Positions 1 through 10,016 of a stretch of DNA of 64,000 nt are shown here, piece by piece. Source of the stretch: Nitzschia sp. pyKryTriq1 (taxonomy: Eukaryota; Bacillariophyta; Bacillariophyceae; Bacillariales; Bacillariaceae); contig OY101124.1 of assembly GCA_956465555.1 (NCBI GenBank), forward strand, positions 1,612,001 to 1,676,000, read 5' to 3'. Each line of letters begins with the position of its first letter. The first letter of the stretch is position 1. A program made the position numbers and the translations under genes. A model generated the notes under the pieces. The model did no database searches and was not told the origin of the DNA. It was given only the letters and a program-made list of their open reading frames with translations.

Positions 1-90
1 GTTGGCATTGACATTGACTTTACTGTCATTGGCGCCGACGTTGACGTTGCCGTTGACGTTGACGTTGCCATTGGCAGGCAAGACTTCCAT
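1..90 (-). CDS. Possible 5' end of a gene cut by the window edge
   Basis: Reading leftward on the minus strand, an ATG at 90-88 in an acceptable context (a purine at -3 is absent, but G follows the ATG) opens a frame of exactly 30 codons that runs off the window. The peptide begins MEVLPANG and continues as Asn-Val and Gly-Asn repeats, encoded by a degenerate six-base repeat. Such hexamer-coded stretches occur inside real genes in this window, but they also occur in intergenic DNA. There is no recognisable domain, so this is a weak call that depends on sequence beyond the edge. Confidence 0.25.
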   Translation of the reverse strand, partial: MEVLPANGNVNVNGNVNVGANDSKVNVNAN

Positions 91-582
91 GATGTTGCTC
101 TGGCGTTGATGACGATGCGATGATTGATTGAGAAAGAAATGAACAATGATATATATGATATGATGATGCCAGTTTTGTGTTCTCGGAATATGTGTGGAAA
201 ATGGAAGAGATAGGGCTCTACTATCATATATCGCGTGTATTAGACGGTGCGCACAACCATACCGGTACCACGGTACTGGTAGTGTGATAGGCGTCGCCAA
301 AGAAGTTTCGGATCACGCTTCTGAAGATACACGCAAAGTCACTCGCGGAAAGGCTGGCTCGTGCATGTCTTTAGCCAATCAAAAGAAAATAAATTTCGGG
401 CACTATCAGAATGCGAATCATCATCTCCTTCTATCTGGCCGTTACAGTAGTTCTTCGCAAGTAAGATACGATATATATCGAGACTACTTTAGTACATGGT
501 GCTCGCCCGTCGCGCGCTCTACGAGCTATCCATTCATACTAGAATCATCATCCCTTTGCTTCCGGCAGGAGGCTTAGCGGCT
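91..582. other. Intergenic, no gene seen
   Basis: No supported coding sequence. The stretch contains an island of ACCGGT and GGTACC palindromes near 255-285 (ACCATACCGGTACCACGG) and otherwise looks unstructured. Frames that stay open here give peptides without domains. Confidence 0.5.
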
Positions 583-616
583 CTAGTAGTAGTAGTAGTG
601 CCGTATCCCAAGCTTC

Positions 617-1174
617 GTGGCGGTACGCCGCCTACCACGGGGCAAGTCCCCGGGACCCTCAAAGATGCGAGCGGAACATCTAAAACAATGGTACGGAGAG
701 GCTTTCCCGGACAGGGACGGACCACCACCAGATAGGACCCGCTGGGACCCACTGGTCACCCTCATACAACATGTGTTTCGGACGGGAGAAATCCCCCAAG
801 CCTTGCCGTATGCGGTGTGTGTGCTCCTACCCAAGCCGGACGGTGGTGTGCGTGGACTTGGATTGTTGGAGGTAGTCTGGAAGGTAATTTCCACCACTAT
901 CCTCACCATCCGCTTGAATGACACGATAGAGTGGCATGACAGCATCCACGGTTTTCGGGCCCACAGGGGAACGGGAACAGCCATCATCGAGGCCAAGCTG
1001 TTCCAACAACTGGCCAACGTACACCAAGTCCCAGTCTTCGAGATCTTCTTGGATCTCAAGAAGGCCTACGATGCCGTGGACCGCGGCCAGGTGTCGTGGG
1101 TGTTACCAACGGATTTGTGGCGTTTTCACGGTGCGGGCGCGTCGCCTTTCCAGAGCCGAACGATCGGAATGTGA
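617..1174 (+). mobile_element. Truncated non-LTR-type reverse transcriptase fragment
   Basis: The frame encodes the N-terminal and finger/palm start of a retroelement reverse transcriptase. In order it shows GKSPGPSKMRAEHLK, a finger segment with LLPKPDGGVRGLGLLEVVWKV, HGFRAHRGTGTAIIEAK, and the first catalytic motif FLDLKKAYDAVDR with its aspartates. These blocks are typical of RVT_1 domains of non-LTR retrotransposons. Homology stops soon after the DAVDR motif: the YADD box, thumb and any endonuclease are missing, and the last ~30 residues read as unrelated sequence. There is no good ATG at the left end. I read this as a broken relic, probably dead. The codons are noticeably more GC-rich than the surrounding microsatellite DNA. 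Confidence 0.75.
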
Positions 1175-1775
1175 ATATGATGCCTTTCATTTTCAATTTT
1201 AACTCATGTGTATCTTCTCCCTCTACTAGCTAGCAGTAGTCAGTTGGTAGTAGCGTCTGTCCTTCCCCCGGTCGACCGAACCAAGGATTTCAGTCGAATC
1301 GATCGAACCAGATAGATCTAATAGAAGTTTGAGACCGAGGACAATTCACATTCGACAAGAGACAGCAAGATAGTCGTACGTCGTAATCGCAGAAGGAGGC
1401 GAAGATCCGCTCCAATTGGGAAACGTGTCGACGACGACGACGACTCGAAAAGAAACCACCCGGGGACAAATTCATCCCTGGAAACCACGCGCGAAGGACC
1501 AGGAAGATCAATACAGGGAAAAAGAAAAGAATCTTGTTGTTGTTGTTGTTGTTGTTGCTATTCTTCGTCCTCGGCATAACTATGATGGGGCCAACGACCG
1601 ACCACCACATAGCCTATATTAGCTTGCTTCTCCTCGTCCTTGATGATGCAGTTCACGTAGTCTACCGCCGGTACTGCTGGTAGTCTACTACTGACTGTCC
1701 AGAACCACTGCTGCGTTTACTGACGGAAAGTGCTAGCTAGCTAGCTAGATAGTAAGCATTCATAGTATATTGCTA
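1175..1775. other. Intergenic with microsatellites
   Basis: About 600 bases between the reverse-transcriptase relic and the 3' end of the glutathione S-transferase gene. It contains short GAC and TTG trinucleotide runs (near 1428-1443 and 1537-1557) and CTAG repeats near 1734-1750. I see no gene. Confidence 0.5.
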
Positions 1776-2633
1776 CTAGAACATTCCAAAGAGCTTCTTC
1801 GACGACGACGAGGAATCCTCCTCCTCCTTCATTGCCTCCAATTGCTCCAACAAATATGCTTGCACCCCTCCACCAAATGCTTTACCATAGGCTTCACGAC
1901 TGGCACAATCTTTCATGTATCGTGTGATATTTGGCCATCGCGAGATGATATTTACTCCAGGAAAGAATTGAAGGACGTACAATAGATACGATGCGACTGC
2001 CACATCGGCCAAGGTAAAGGATGCACCTGGTGCCACCAAATACGGTTGCTTCGATAGCATCTGATCCAACTGATCAAGGCGCTTGTTGGGTTTCTTCAAT
2101 CCTGTATCGTAAACTTTTCCTTCGGGAGTTTCGAGGAAACAAATGGGATCCAAAGAGGCATTGGCCCACGTAATCCAGGAAGTCACGGCGGCGGCTTGGG
2201 CTTTGGTCAACTTTTTGTTGTTTTTCGTTTGGTCGTGCAAATAATGCAAAATTGCCCCACTTTCAAAGACCACCACATCGCCGTCGTCGTCGGTCAAGCA
2301 GGGAAGTTGACCAAAGGGATGAGGATTCTTTTGTAGATCTCCCATGACGATATCGACGCCGACTTCATAGGCACCCCAATTGACGAGTGGTGATCGAGTT
2401 CCAGGATGGCCATACAAAGTCGCCGCCATGGAGAGACTACTACTCGTACTGCTGCTGGTGGTCGGTGACCGTACTGCTCTTTGTTGTTGCTGTCCAGCAC
2501 GATGAGCATGATGATGCTGCTGCTGCTGCTGCTGCTGAGCAGGACCAACAACAAAGGCGGCGGCGGCTTCGGACGATTCGTAGAGAAACCCGCTCGATAA
2601 AACCGCGGCAAGAACCACCGGGAGGAATTTCAT
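1776..2633 (-). CDS. Glutathione S-transferase-like protein, probably plastid-targeted
   Basis: A 285-residue protein. Residues about 1-25 are a signal peptide (MKFLPVVLAAVLSSGFLYES), followed by AAAAFVV, which resembles the diatom ASAFAP plastid-entry motif with Phe after the predicted cleavage. A His- and Ser-rich linker with a poly-Q run (CTG repeat on the plus strand) follows. The thioredoxin-like N-domain shows GHPGTRSPLVNWG, then FGQLPCLTDDDGD with the cis-Pro and VFESGAILHYL with the glutathione-contacting Glu-Ser pair. The helical C-domain includes TLADVAVASYLLYVL. I chose the ATG at 2633 because codons further upstream offer only TTG and the signal peptide starts here. It is divergent from the HAD gene, 472 bases away. 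GST class and substrate are not determined; a single-domain glutathione transferase acting in detoxification or redox is the safe reading. Confidence 0.82.
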   Translation of the reverse strand: MKFLPVVLAAVLSSGFLYESSEAAAAFVVGPAQQQQQQQHHHAHRAGQQQQRAVRSPTTSSSTSSSLSMAATLYGHPGTRSPLVNWGAYEVGVDIVMGDLQKNPHPFGQLPCLTDDDGDVVVFESGAILHYLHDQTKNNKKLTKAQAAAVTSWITWANASLDPICFLETPEGKVYDTGLKKPNKRLDQLDQMLSKQPYLVAPGASFTLADVAVASYLLYVLQFFPGVNIISRWPNITRYMKDCASREAYGKAFGGGVQAYLLEQLEAMKEEEDSSSSSKKLFGMF

Positions 2634-3105
2634 CTTGTTGTCGCTTGTTTTCAGCAAGTGATGTCTTTTCTATTATTGTAACATCATTGCATCATCATCA
2701 TTCCATCATCGTTCCTATCGTAGCTCGCGTTGTTATTTGCATCCGTGGTTATTATTGTTGTGATGGGTGCATCGATCGGAAGATGAAGAAACCACATACA
2801 CGTGCGTGCGTCACAGCGGAGATCGACGTCATCCATTCATGAATCATCAAATAAAAGTCATCCATCTGAATCACGGAATGGAACAATCGTCCTTCCGGCT
2901 CCCGCGGCCGCACTGCGTTCCTTCCACGTGTACGAGTATAGTCTACCGGTATTCCCGCATCATTCATGCGTACGAGAAAAAGAAGACGTGCAAACGAGTA
3001 TCTTTGTGGCTCTCCGCAATCCTCTCTCGTCTTCGCAATATTACATACTGTCTTTCAAGATATAAATCAACCAATCCATCAATCAATCAATCAATCATCA
3101 TCATA
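2634..3105. promoter_or_regulatory. Shared upstream region of a divergent gene pair
   Basis: These 472 bases separate the starts of the GST gene (minus) and the HAD gene (plus), so they must hold both promoters. The region carries ATC-rich runs near 2688-2715 and an AATC tetranucleotide repeat (3075-3098) just before the HAD start. I see no motif that I can assign. Confidence 0.35.
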
Positions 3106-4185
3106 ATGTTTATGTTGTTTCCAGCAGCAGCAATCAGTACGCTACTCTTGGTAGTAGTAGTAGGCGCTGCTCGTGCTGTCACGTTGATCACATTCGATGT
3201 GGACGGTACGCTGATTCATGGTACGGGCCCCGCCATGTCGGAAGGGGCTCACGCGCAAGCCTTTCGCCACGCTCTAGCGACCGTATTGGGCTCATCATCG
3301 TCATCATCATCATCGTCGTCGTCGTCGTCATCGTCTTTGAACAATAATGTGGAGGCGGTCATCACACCCGTCGCAACCGCTTTGCCAAGACGCTTGTATC
3401 AAGGCAGTACGGATGGATTGATTTTGCTACGATATGCTCGAGCAGCCTTGAACGTGGAACCCTCTCAAGCCTTTCCCGAATTGGATCGAATGATGCAAGT
3501 CATGTACGAATTCATAATGGAACAAACGAATGAACAAGTCGCGGCACATTTATCGCCTCTTCCGGGAGTGTTGGAGAATTTGGAACGCCTTGCCAAACTC
3601 CAGCAAAAGAAAAATAACGATGATGATGATGATGATGATGATGATGATACTAATATTGTCAAGTGCGGCCTCGTCACGGGAAATGTGGAAGGGATTGCCC
3701 GACGCAAAATGGAAGCCGTGGGAATTTACGAAACGGGAGCCTTGCATCCTCCCTGTGCGACACAAAAGCAATGGAAAGGTACCGAACATATTTCCTTTCT
3801 GGGAGGCTTTGGATCGGACTTTTGTAGTGGAGATATTGATGACATGGATCGGAATCATCTGGATCGATCCGAACAAATTGCCATTTGCGCCCGGCGGTGT
3901 CAAAATCTATTGAATACCGAAGGCAAGAACAAGATCAAGACCTTGAAGCGGGTCGTACATGTAGGGGACGCACCGGCCGATGTTTTGGCTGCCAAGGCCT
4001 ATGCCATGAATCCTGATAAAGATCCGAATCTAGTAGTCGGCATGGTGGCCGTGGCGACGGGAAGCTATACTGTGGAGGAACTACGAGAATTGGCCGGAGA
4101 CCCGATTCCGGGACAATGGGAACCGGTGGTGCTGGAACGAGGCATGGCGGATCCTTCATTTTTGGCGGCGTGTGGTGTGGAGTGA
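3106..4185 (+). CDS. Secreted or organellar HAD-superfamily hydrolase
   Basis: A 359-residue protein. An N-terminal hydrophobic signal segment (residues about 3-24) is directly followed by HAD motif I, FDVDGTLIHG, with nucleophile Asp31 and acid Asp33. Motif II is GLVTGN (Thr), a basic RRKM stretch provides the likely motif III Lys/Arg region, and motif IV is VHVGDAPADVLAA with Asp288 and Asp292. GGFGSDFCSGD resembles phosphoglycolate-phosphatase-type members. Two in-frame microsatellites insert a poly-Ser tract (from TCA/TCG) and a poly-Asp tract (GAT) into loops. The ATG at 3106 is used because it begins the signal peptide; the frame is open further upstream but without ATG. Role: phosphatase of an unknown small phosphorylated substrate, in the secretory path or plastid. 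Confidence 0.8.
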   Translation: MFMLFPAAAISTLLLVVVVGAARAVTLITFDVDGTLIHGTGPAMSEGAHAQAFRHALATVLGSSSSSSSSSSSSSSSLNNNVEAVITPVATALPRRLYQGSTDGLILLRYARAALNVEPSQAFPELDRMMQVMYEFIMEQTNEQVAAHLSPLPGVLENLERLAKLQQKKNNDDDDDDDDDDTNIVKCGLVTGNVEGIARRKMEAVGIYETGALHPPCATQKQWKGTEHISFLGGFGSDFCSGDIDDMDRNHLDRSEQIAICARRCQNLLNTEGKNKIKTLKRVVHVGDAPADVLAAKAYAMNPDKDPNLVVGMVAVATGSYTVEELRELAGDPIPGQWEPVVLERGMADPSFLAACGVE

Positions 4186-4271
4186 ATTGCCAAGGGAGAA
4201 ATAGAAGAAGCGACCCAGATCAGGGATTGCTCGAAGGCTTGATTGTTCCGAAATAGTCACGAATCATAGGG

Positions 4272-4313
<42 letters not shown>

Positions 4314-4633
4314 CTGTATAGTACCAGTACTCCTCGTTTATCTACATTAGAGATTCCAGATTTTTGAGACCAAGGGATTGAAGAATCCCTTTGGCTTATT
4401 TTTTGGTAGAAAGCAATTGTAATAGTACAACAGGAATGATGATGATGGTGGTGATGAGTGCACTATACAAGTAGATCGACTACAGTCAACGAGTACTGTA
4501 GGGACTATAGTATACTTCGCGAATGAGTGAGTCAAGCAGTCGATACAGCCAGCAAATTATTATTTATAACAATAGACACGGAACATGCGGTATACTAAAC
4601 ATAGATAATAGTCTATTGAACGTCCCCACACTA
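4186..4633. other. Convergent 3' intergenic region with (AATC)n
   Basis: It lies between two converging gene ends. It contains a perfect AATC tetranucleotide run at about 4274-4312. No gene or terminator signal is recognisable. Confidence 0.5.
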
Positions 4634-7183
4634 TTAAACGAAGAAGCAGCAAAGTGCCAAAAGGACGAGGACCCCCACCGCCGTCGCTTTTGTTCTAGTT
4701 GATGAGGACGATGATGATGATGATTGCCGATCACCACCACCAACGCCCCACATCATATAAGGCGTATCGTCTGGACGACTCACTCTTGTACACGAAGTAG
4801 AAAGGTCCAAGCCATTGCAAGTACCACTACATGCTGCTGCTGCTGTGTGCATGATAGTCGTCGTTTCCGTGTTGTCGTCTTCGTCCAAACAAGATACATC
4901 GTTCAATTTCCAAATCGCAGCCGGGTCCACACCACCACCCGCACGGTTACTAGTACTCGTACAGTCCATCGACAGTGGCTGGGCAGGCAGGACATTCCAT
5001 GCATTCGTTTCGACACGTGTCAATGAATTCCCCCCCTCTTGGAGCGTACTGGATGCATCGACGACAATGGCCGCCATGGAAGGTACGGTTGCTGTTGTTG
5101 CTGCTGCTATCTCTTGTGGTGTCGCAGTAGTATCCTCATATTGGTAGATGGAGAGACACGAGTCCTCGATACGAGCTTGACTCCCATCCAGTACCACCAC
5201 GGAGGCCACATTGACGACATTGTCATAAACTCGACTGGTTTGCACCTGCAGATCAGAATCTTGAATGGCGGCGAGTGTCGCCATCCCACCCCGATTGGAC
5301 TCTACTGCTGAATCTAAGAGTTGCAACTGCGACCCCGAATGGACTCGAATAATCGCAACAGACGCCTCACACTCTTCAATGACGGTTTGATTGACCGATA
5401 GTGTTCCGCCTTGTTCCATGTTCAGTACCATAGCTCCATGAATATCGGACAAGCGACAATGTTGCAAATCCACATGCGCTTCCGGTGTGTGACTCTCAAT
5501 CAAAACAAATGAATTATAATCGTCCGCACTTTTGGTAACATCATCTCCACCACAATTCTGCGGAAACAGGAGCGAAAGCAATCGATGAGAAAGAGTAAGT
5601 ATGCATGCATGCATGTATGCCATGTTGTGAGCATGTCTTGCTGTTTGTTCAGATTTGGCCCCCCACATTAACGAGGAGCAGCACTTCTGCTGTGGTGGTA
5701 CCTACCTCAAACGTGCAATGCACACATGATATCTTCATGCCACCACTACGAGTATTCGTCAATGATGTTGTTGTAGTAGTAGTAGTTGATGTGGATGTGG
5801 ATGTGGATGTGGACGGAAATTCAGCAGGAGCAGCAGCAGCTGCAGCTGCTGATGATGATGTTGATGATTCGTCGACAAACTGCGTAACCCACGAAGATGA
5901 TTCTTTCAATCTGCGGAGGACAGCATTCGTTCTTGTTCGATAAAGCTGCTGCCTACTAGCAGTAGTACGAAGTTGCCTTGTTCGTGTTTTGAAAATATTG
6001 TCTTCACCATCGTCGTCTTGATTGTTATTATTCGTAGTAGTACCGTCCAACAAAAAGGCAAACGCCAAGTCGTTAGTAGTAGTAGAGCCTGTGCCTGTAG
6101 TAGTACTACCACCACCAGTCATGGTGGCATGTCCCGGAGCTATGAAAATAGCCGCAGCTCCTTGAGAATCCTGGTGTACGCCGCAAGTACGCAAGTAGTA
6201 AAGTAGTAGTAAAGTAGTAGTAGTAGTAGTACATCACAAACAAAGAATGAGAAAACGAAGGAATGATGTTGTCGTCAGAATCCAAGGAAAAGAACCAAAG
6301 CAAACAACCAAACAAACAAGCAAGTGATAATGATATGATAAGTAGTATGCATACTCACTTTCCAGTGACAGTCATAAAAGAAGACGTCTCGACTGCTCCG
6401 GGTAGTCAAACTTGCCGTGGACGCTGATGATGATGATGATGTTGCTGATGATGATGATGTTGATATTGCTGCAATGGAAATTTCTTGGCTTCCCACAAAG
6501 GATATCCCATGAAAGGATATGGTGCTGCTAGTAGTACTACTACTGCCGGTAGCAGCCTGAGCATGTACGCCATCCACAGTGTGCTCTCGGATGCTGCTGA
6601 GTCGATCCAACAACAACAACACTTGTGTTTTGCCATTGATGATTTCACAATCGTCACTGCTCCAACCATCGTTTCCACATGTGATTTGAATTTGAATGGT
6701 AGATGAGGATGATGATGATGCTGATGATGATGTTTGCGGGGGGATCATCAAGGGTTCGGCAGTCGCATCCAAGGAAGAGTGTGGACACAATATATACTGA
6801 TAGTAGTAAGAGGATCTACTAGATGCTGATGTTGTTGATGTTGATGTTGATGTTGATGATGACTCTTCTGCGTTGTTGTTGTTGTTGCGCTCGTAAAACA
6901 AGGAAGCACCACCTCGTGTATACGAATTCTTGATGGAATGTTGTCGGATTTCGGCATTCAAAGCTACCAAGGAAGTGTAGCCTTGGATGGATGGATTGAA
7001 TGGGCAAGGTGCCGCGTACTTGTATACGATATTGTTGGTACTGCTACTGCTACTGCTACTGCTACTGGGACTGGTTACTAGTCCTGTTGTCGTTGTCGTT
7101 GTCGTTGTCGTTGCCGCCGCAGCAATACTCGTAGACAACAACCACCCTGCCAAGAAAAGCTGCAACATCGTCGTCCTCGCCAT
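4634..7183 (-). CDS. Membrane-anchored right-handed beta-helix protein, three exons
   Basis: Three frames join through GT-AG introns that keep phase 0: exon 1 7183-6359, exon 2 6170-5706, exon 3 5557-4634, giving about 737 residues. Donors are AAA|GTGAGTATG and GAG|GTAGGT; acceptors are CACCAG| and TTTCCGCAG|. The protein starts with a signal peptide (MARTTMLQLFLAGWLLSTSIAAAA). It then has low-complexity Thr/Ser/Asn-rich linkers and short beta-strand repeats such as ISFHGISFVGS, FFYDCHWK, CVHCTFEV, LQHCRLSDIHGAMVL, TVIEECEASVAI and LLDSAVESNRGGM. It ends in a C-terminal hydrophobic segment (AVGVLVLLALCCFFV). That order fits a pectate-lyase-fold, cell-surface type I protein. No catalytic residues of a polysaccharide lyase are evident, so a binding or adhesion role is as likely as an enzyme. 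Confidence 0.72.
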
Positions 7184-8256
7184 TGCTATCGTCAAGAGAT
7201 GATGATGATGTTTCTGTCTTCTGGAATGAAATAATGGCTGTCTTTTGTTGAAAGCAAAACACCAGATATTCTACTAGTAGTAGCTTTTGGAAGGAGGAAG
7301 ACGCGGAAGCAAGGTACTCTACGTACGTTCTTTCGGCGTTTTTTTTTATGTTGTCGGTCGGTTGTCTCCAATGCATCCAATCCATCCATCCATCCAGCAA
7401 TAATAAGCACTACTAACTCCCAAAAAGTACAAGAAGCATCCGAAGAACCGGTCCTGTCACTGAAAAATGTGGCGCGCATACCCACAATTTCCATGTGAAA
7501 GATTGGATATTGGCGGCAAAACCCGAATGTCACATCTCGCCAAAGGCCCAGAGGATTCCATCCAACGGAGACAGCCACAAGAATGAGTGCGATTTGGAGT
7601 ATTCATATCCATATATCTATATATACCAAAGAACAAGACAAGGCGTATCTCCACAACCAGTTCCCGCCTTCACTGACTGTTTCGCGCTGTATTACTCGTA
7701 CGAGCGAGTACGGACATACCGGTACAGTATCGTACGTACGCACCGCACGAACCGAAGGCGTTGGTATGTTCTTCGGCGGGTGCGTGTGTCCGTACACGTA
7801 CCAGGTACCATACGTACCGGTACACGATACAGGGGGTAGACAAGCGAAACGTCCCGTTGTGTTTTCCCGCCCACAAAGAAGTCTCAAGCGTTCGAAGGTG
7901 TCGAATTTACGCTGAGTCAGTCGCACTCAATGCGATCACGCATGCAAAGGAGATGCGTAAACTATACTACGAGAGTATCATGATCATAATATCATATCAT
8001 ATCATGATCATAATATATCCTACCATCACCATCATCGCGATCCTACTGTATCAACATCGATGATCGTCCCGAAACAAGGCATAGAGGCATTACATAATAT
8101 GCATATGAGGAAACGGTAATAAGGATGCAGTGATGGTGCTGCCGATGCTGTACTACTACTACTGTACTCTTCCACACCACCAGAACGCCGCGGCAGCTAT
8201 TAGCAGCTAGCAGCTATTAGCAGCAGCTAGTAGAACTTGCCGCGCTCATCCGGAGG
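7184..8256. other. Divergent intergenic region rich in GTAC/ACCGGT palindromes
   Basis: About 1.07 kb between the beta-helix gene start (minus) and the VanZ-like gene start (plus). From 7715 to 7835 it is crowded with overlapping palindromes (ACCGGT, GTAC, CGTACG, GGTACC). It also contains an AT-rich inverted stretch at 7976-8015 (ATCATGATCATAATATCATATCATATCATGATCAT). No supported gene. Confidence 0.5.
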
Positions 8257-8706
8257 ATGATGATCCCACAAGACAAACAACAACATGCTTGGGTCTCATT
8301 CGGCCTCGTGTGGCTATTTTGGTTATTGGTGAATGTCATTATTATTTGGAAACAAACAACAAGATATCCTCCATTCGTGCGGCCTCGTCTTCCTTGGAGA
8401 ATCATGTTCCTCGTCTTTGGTTTGGGTGCCGCCAAGGAAGCTGCCGATGCCATCAGCATAGTAGAAGTACAGTGGCCCTGGTGCAATCCCACCTGTCAAG
8501 CCGATGGATGGGATATGATTGCCAATTTGGTGGGTATCGTGGTGGGAGGTATTTCGATTGTGGTAGTGCAATTACTACTATTGCTACTACTCGCGAGGAT
8601 GATGGTGATGATCAACAACAACAACAACAACGACGACGACGACAAGGTTGACGACGACAAGGGTGGCGACAAGGGTGACGAGGACGACGAGGGGTCATCA
8701 TTATAG
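8257..8706 (+). CDS. Small membrane protein of VanZ/YfiM (DUF2279)-like type
   Basis: A 149-residue protein with two to three hydrophobic segments (about 12-30, 47-63 and 88-113) and an Asn/Asp-rich acidic tail encoded by AAC/GAC repeats. The spacing of conserved polar residues matches the VanZ/YfiM pattern known from bacteria: DKQQHAWVSF at the start of the first segment, GLGAAKEAADA near the end of the second, and ADGWDMIANLVGIVVG leading into the third. In YfiM/DUF2279 the equivalents are DK..H, G..KE..D and W.D..A...G. The biochemical role of these families is poorly known; a membrane or cell-envelope role is all I would state. The assignment rests on motif spacing read by eye. The ATG at 8257 is the first in frame. 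Confidence 0.55.
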   Translation: MMIPQDKQQHAWVSFGLVWLFWLLVNVIIIWKQTTRYPPFVRPRLPWRIMFLVFGLGAAKEAADAISIVEVQWPWCNPTCQADGWDMIANLVGIVVGGISIVVVQLLLLLLLARMMVMINNNNNNDDDDKVDDDKGGDKGDEDDEGSSL

Positions 8707-9428
8707 CTATCATGATCACCACCACAAAGCCGCCAGCCACGTGTGGGTTGACCGAGCGAGCGAGACCCAGCGAAGAGAGGTCGTCGTTCATGATGGGATG
8801 TTGTTGTTCAAGATGTATACGCCATGATGGATGGATGGATGAAGGGATGGATGAATTTCTTCGTTTTTTAAAAGGACCTCGAGCTTTGGGGATGCACGGC
8901 TAGACAATATTATTATCATCATGTGAGATTATTGATTGATAACAAAAAAATGTTGATAATACTGGTGAGACGACGACTCATGGTCGTATTATACTCGCGC
9001 GAACAATAAGGACCCATCAGCTATAGCTAGCTACTACCAGCTCTGGGACGTTCCCACCGTTACGGTAGAGTTGTTTGGCGTCACAAAACTCTTACCTAGT
9101 ACTAGAATAGTACTGATCCCGCCGATGAACAAGGAATAAATAAATGGTTCTATTATGGAAGTTGGTCCTCATCGATCGTCCCGCCGAGGATTTTTTCGCT
9201 GGTGCGCCCAACGCACTCACGTACTCGTACAAATAATAATGACTTTGGTGGAAACAACAACAACAACAACAAGAATAGCCCCCGCCATAAGAACGATGGT
9301 GAAACCGTCCAGCCCGATGACGAATGATGACGAATGAGGCTACTACTACCCGCGTATTATCATTTGGAATGAGGACAAGAATGAATTAGAATGTCGCGTC
9401 GTTGAATATTTTACAGTAACTCTCGTTA

Positions 9429-9460
<32 letters not shown>

Positions 9461-10016
9461 TAGAATGGTATATAGTAGAAGTATAGGCAAAGTAATATTA
9501 TCGCACGAGTCAGTCAGTCGTCACTTTTTGTCAAGAGAAGCCATCGTCCACCGCGCATCAGTAGTATCATCAGTATCATCATCATGTCGTGTTATGTCAT
9601 GTCAGGTTATGTCATGTGTTTCCTTTACTTTTGCCGAGATTGGACTGAGTAACGATGCACTCACTCACTCGAGCGTCTCTCTGTATAATGCTGCTGCTAC
9701 AGTACGCGAGGGGCAGCGGCACGTCGCTCTTCTCACGCTATATTCTTCGGAACAACTACCGGTAGCCGTCGCCTGCCTGATCGCTCCCAATAACGCGTCT
9801 CGTCCATCGCATCACATCACATCACATCACATCTCATAACATCTTTCGTGCCCACGCATGCTGCTGCTACTACTTTTTCTTCTTGCTGCCCGATGTTATG
9901 ATGATGATGATGATGATCATTCTTCAGAAGCAAAGAGGCGTCCATACGGTAATACAACTGTGGCCTGCAATTTTTGTGTGTGGTAAAGTTCATCATCATC
10001 ATCATCGTCAGCATCA
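8707..10016. other. 1.3 kb intergenic, microsatellite-rich
   Basis: No gene supported. It holds an (AGT)n run at about 9431-9461, GATG-type repeats near 8826-8850, TCATG-based repeats near 9590-9620 (GTTATGTCATGTCAGGTTATGTCATGTG) and (ATCAC)n near 9807-9835. Possible open frames are short and compositionally biased. Confidence 0.5.

Noticed and set aside
7192-7578. 128-codon minus-strand frame upstream of the beta-helix gene
   Set aside because: No domain, and it runs into the gene's leader in a different frame; likely chance.
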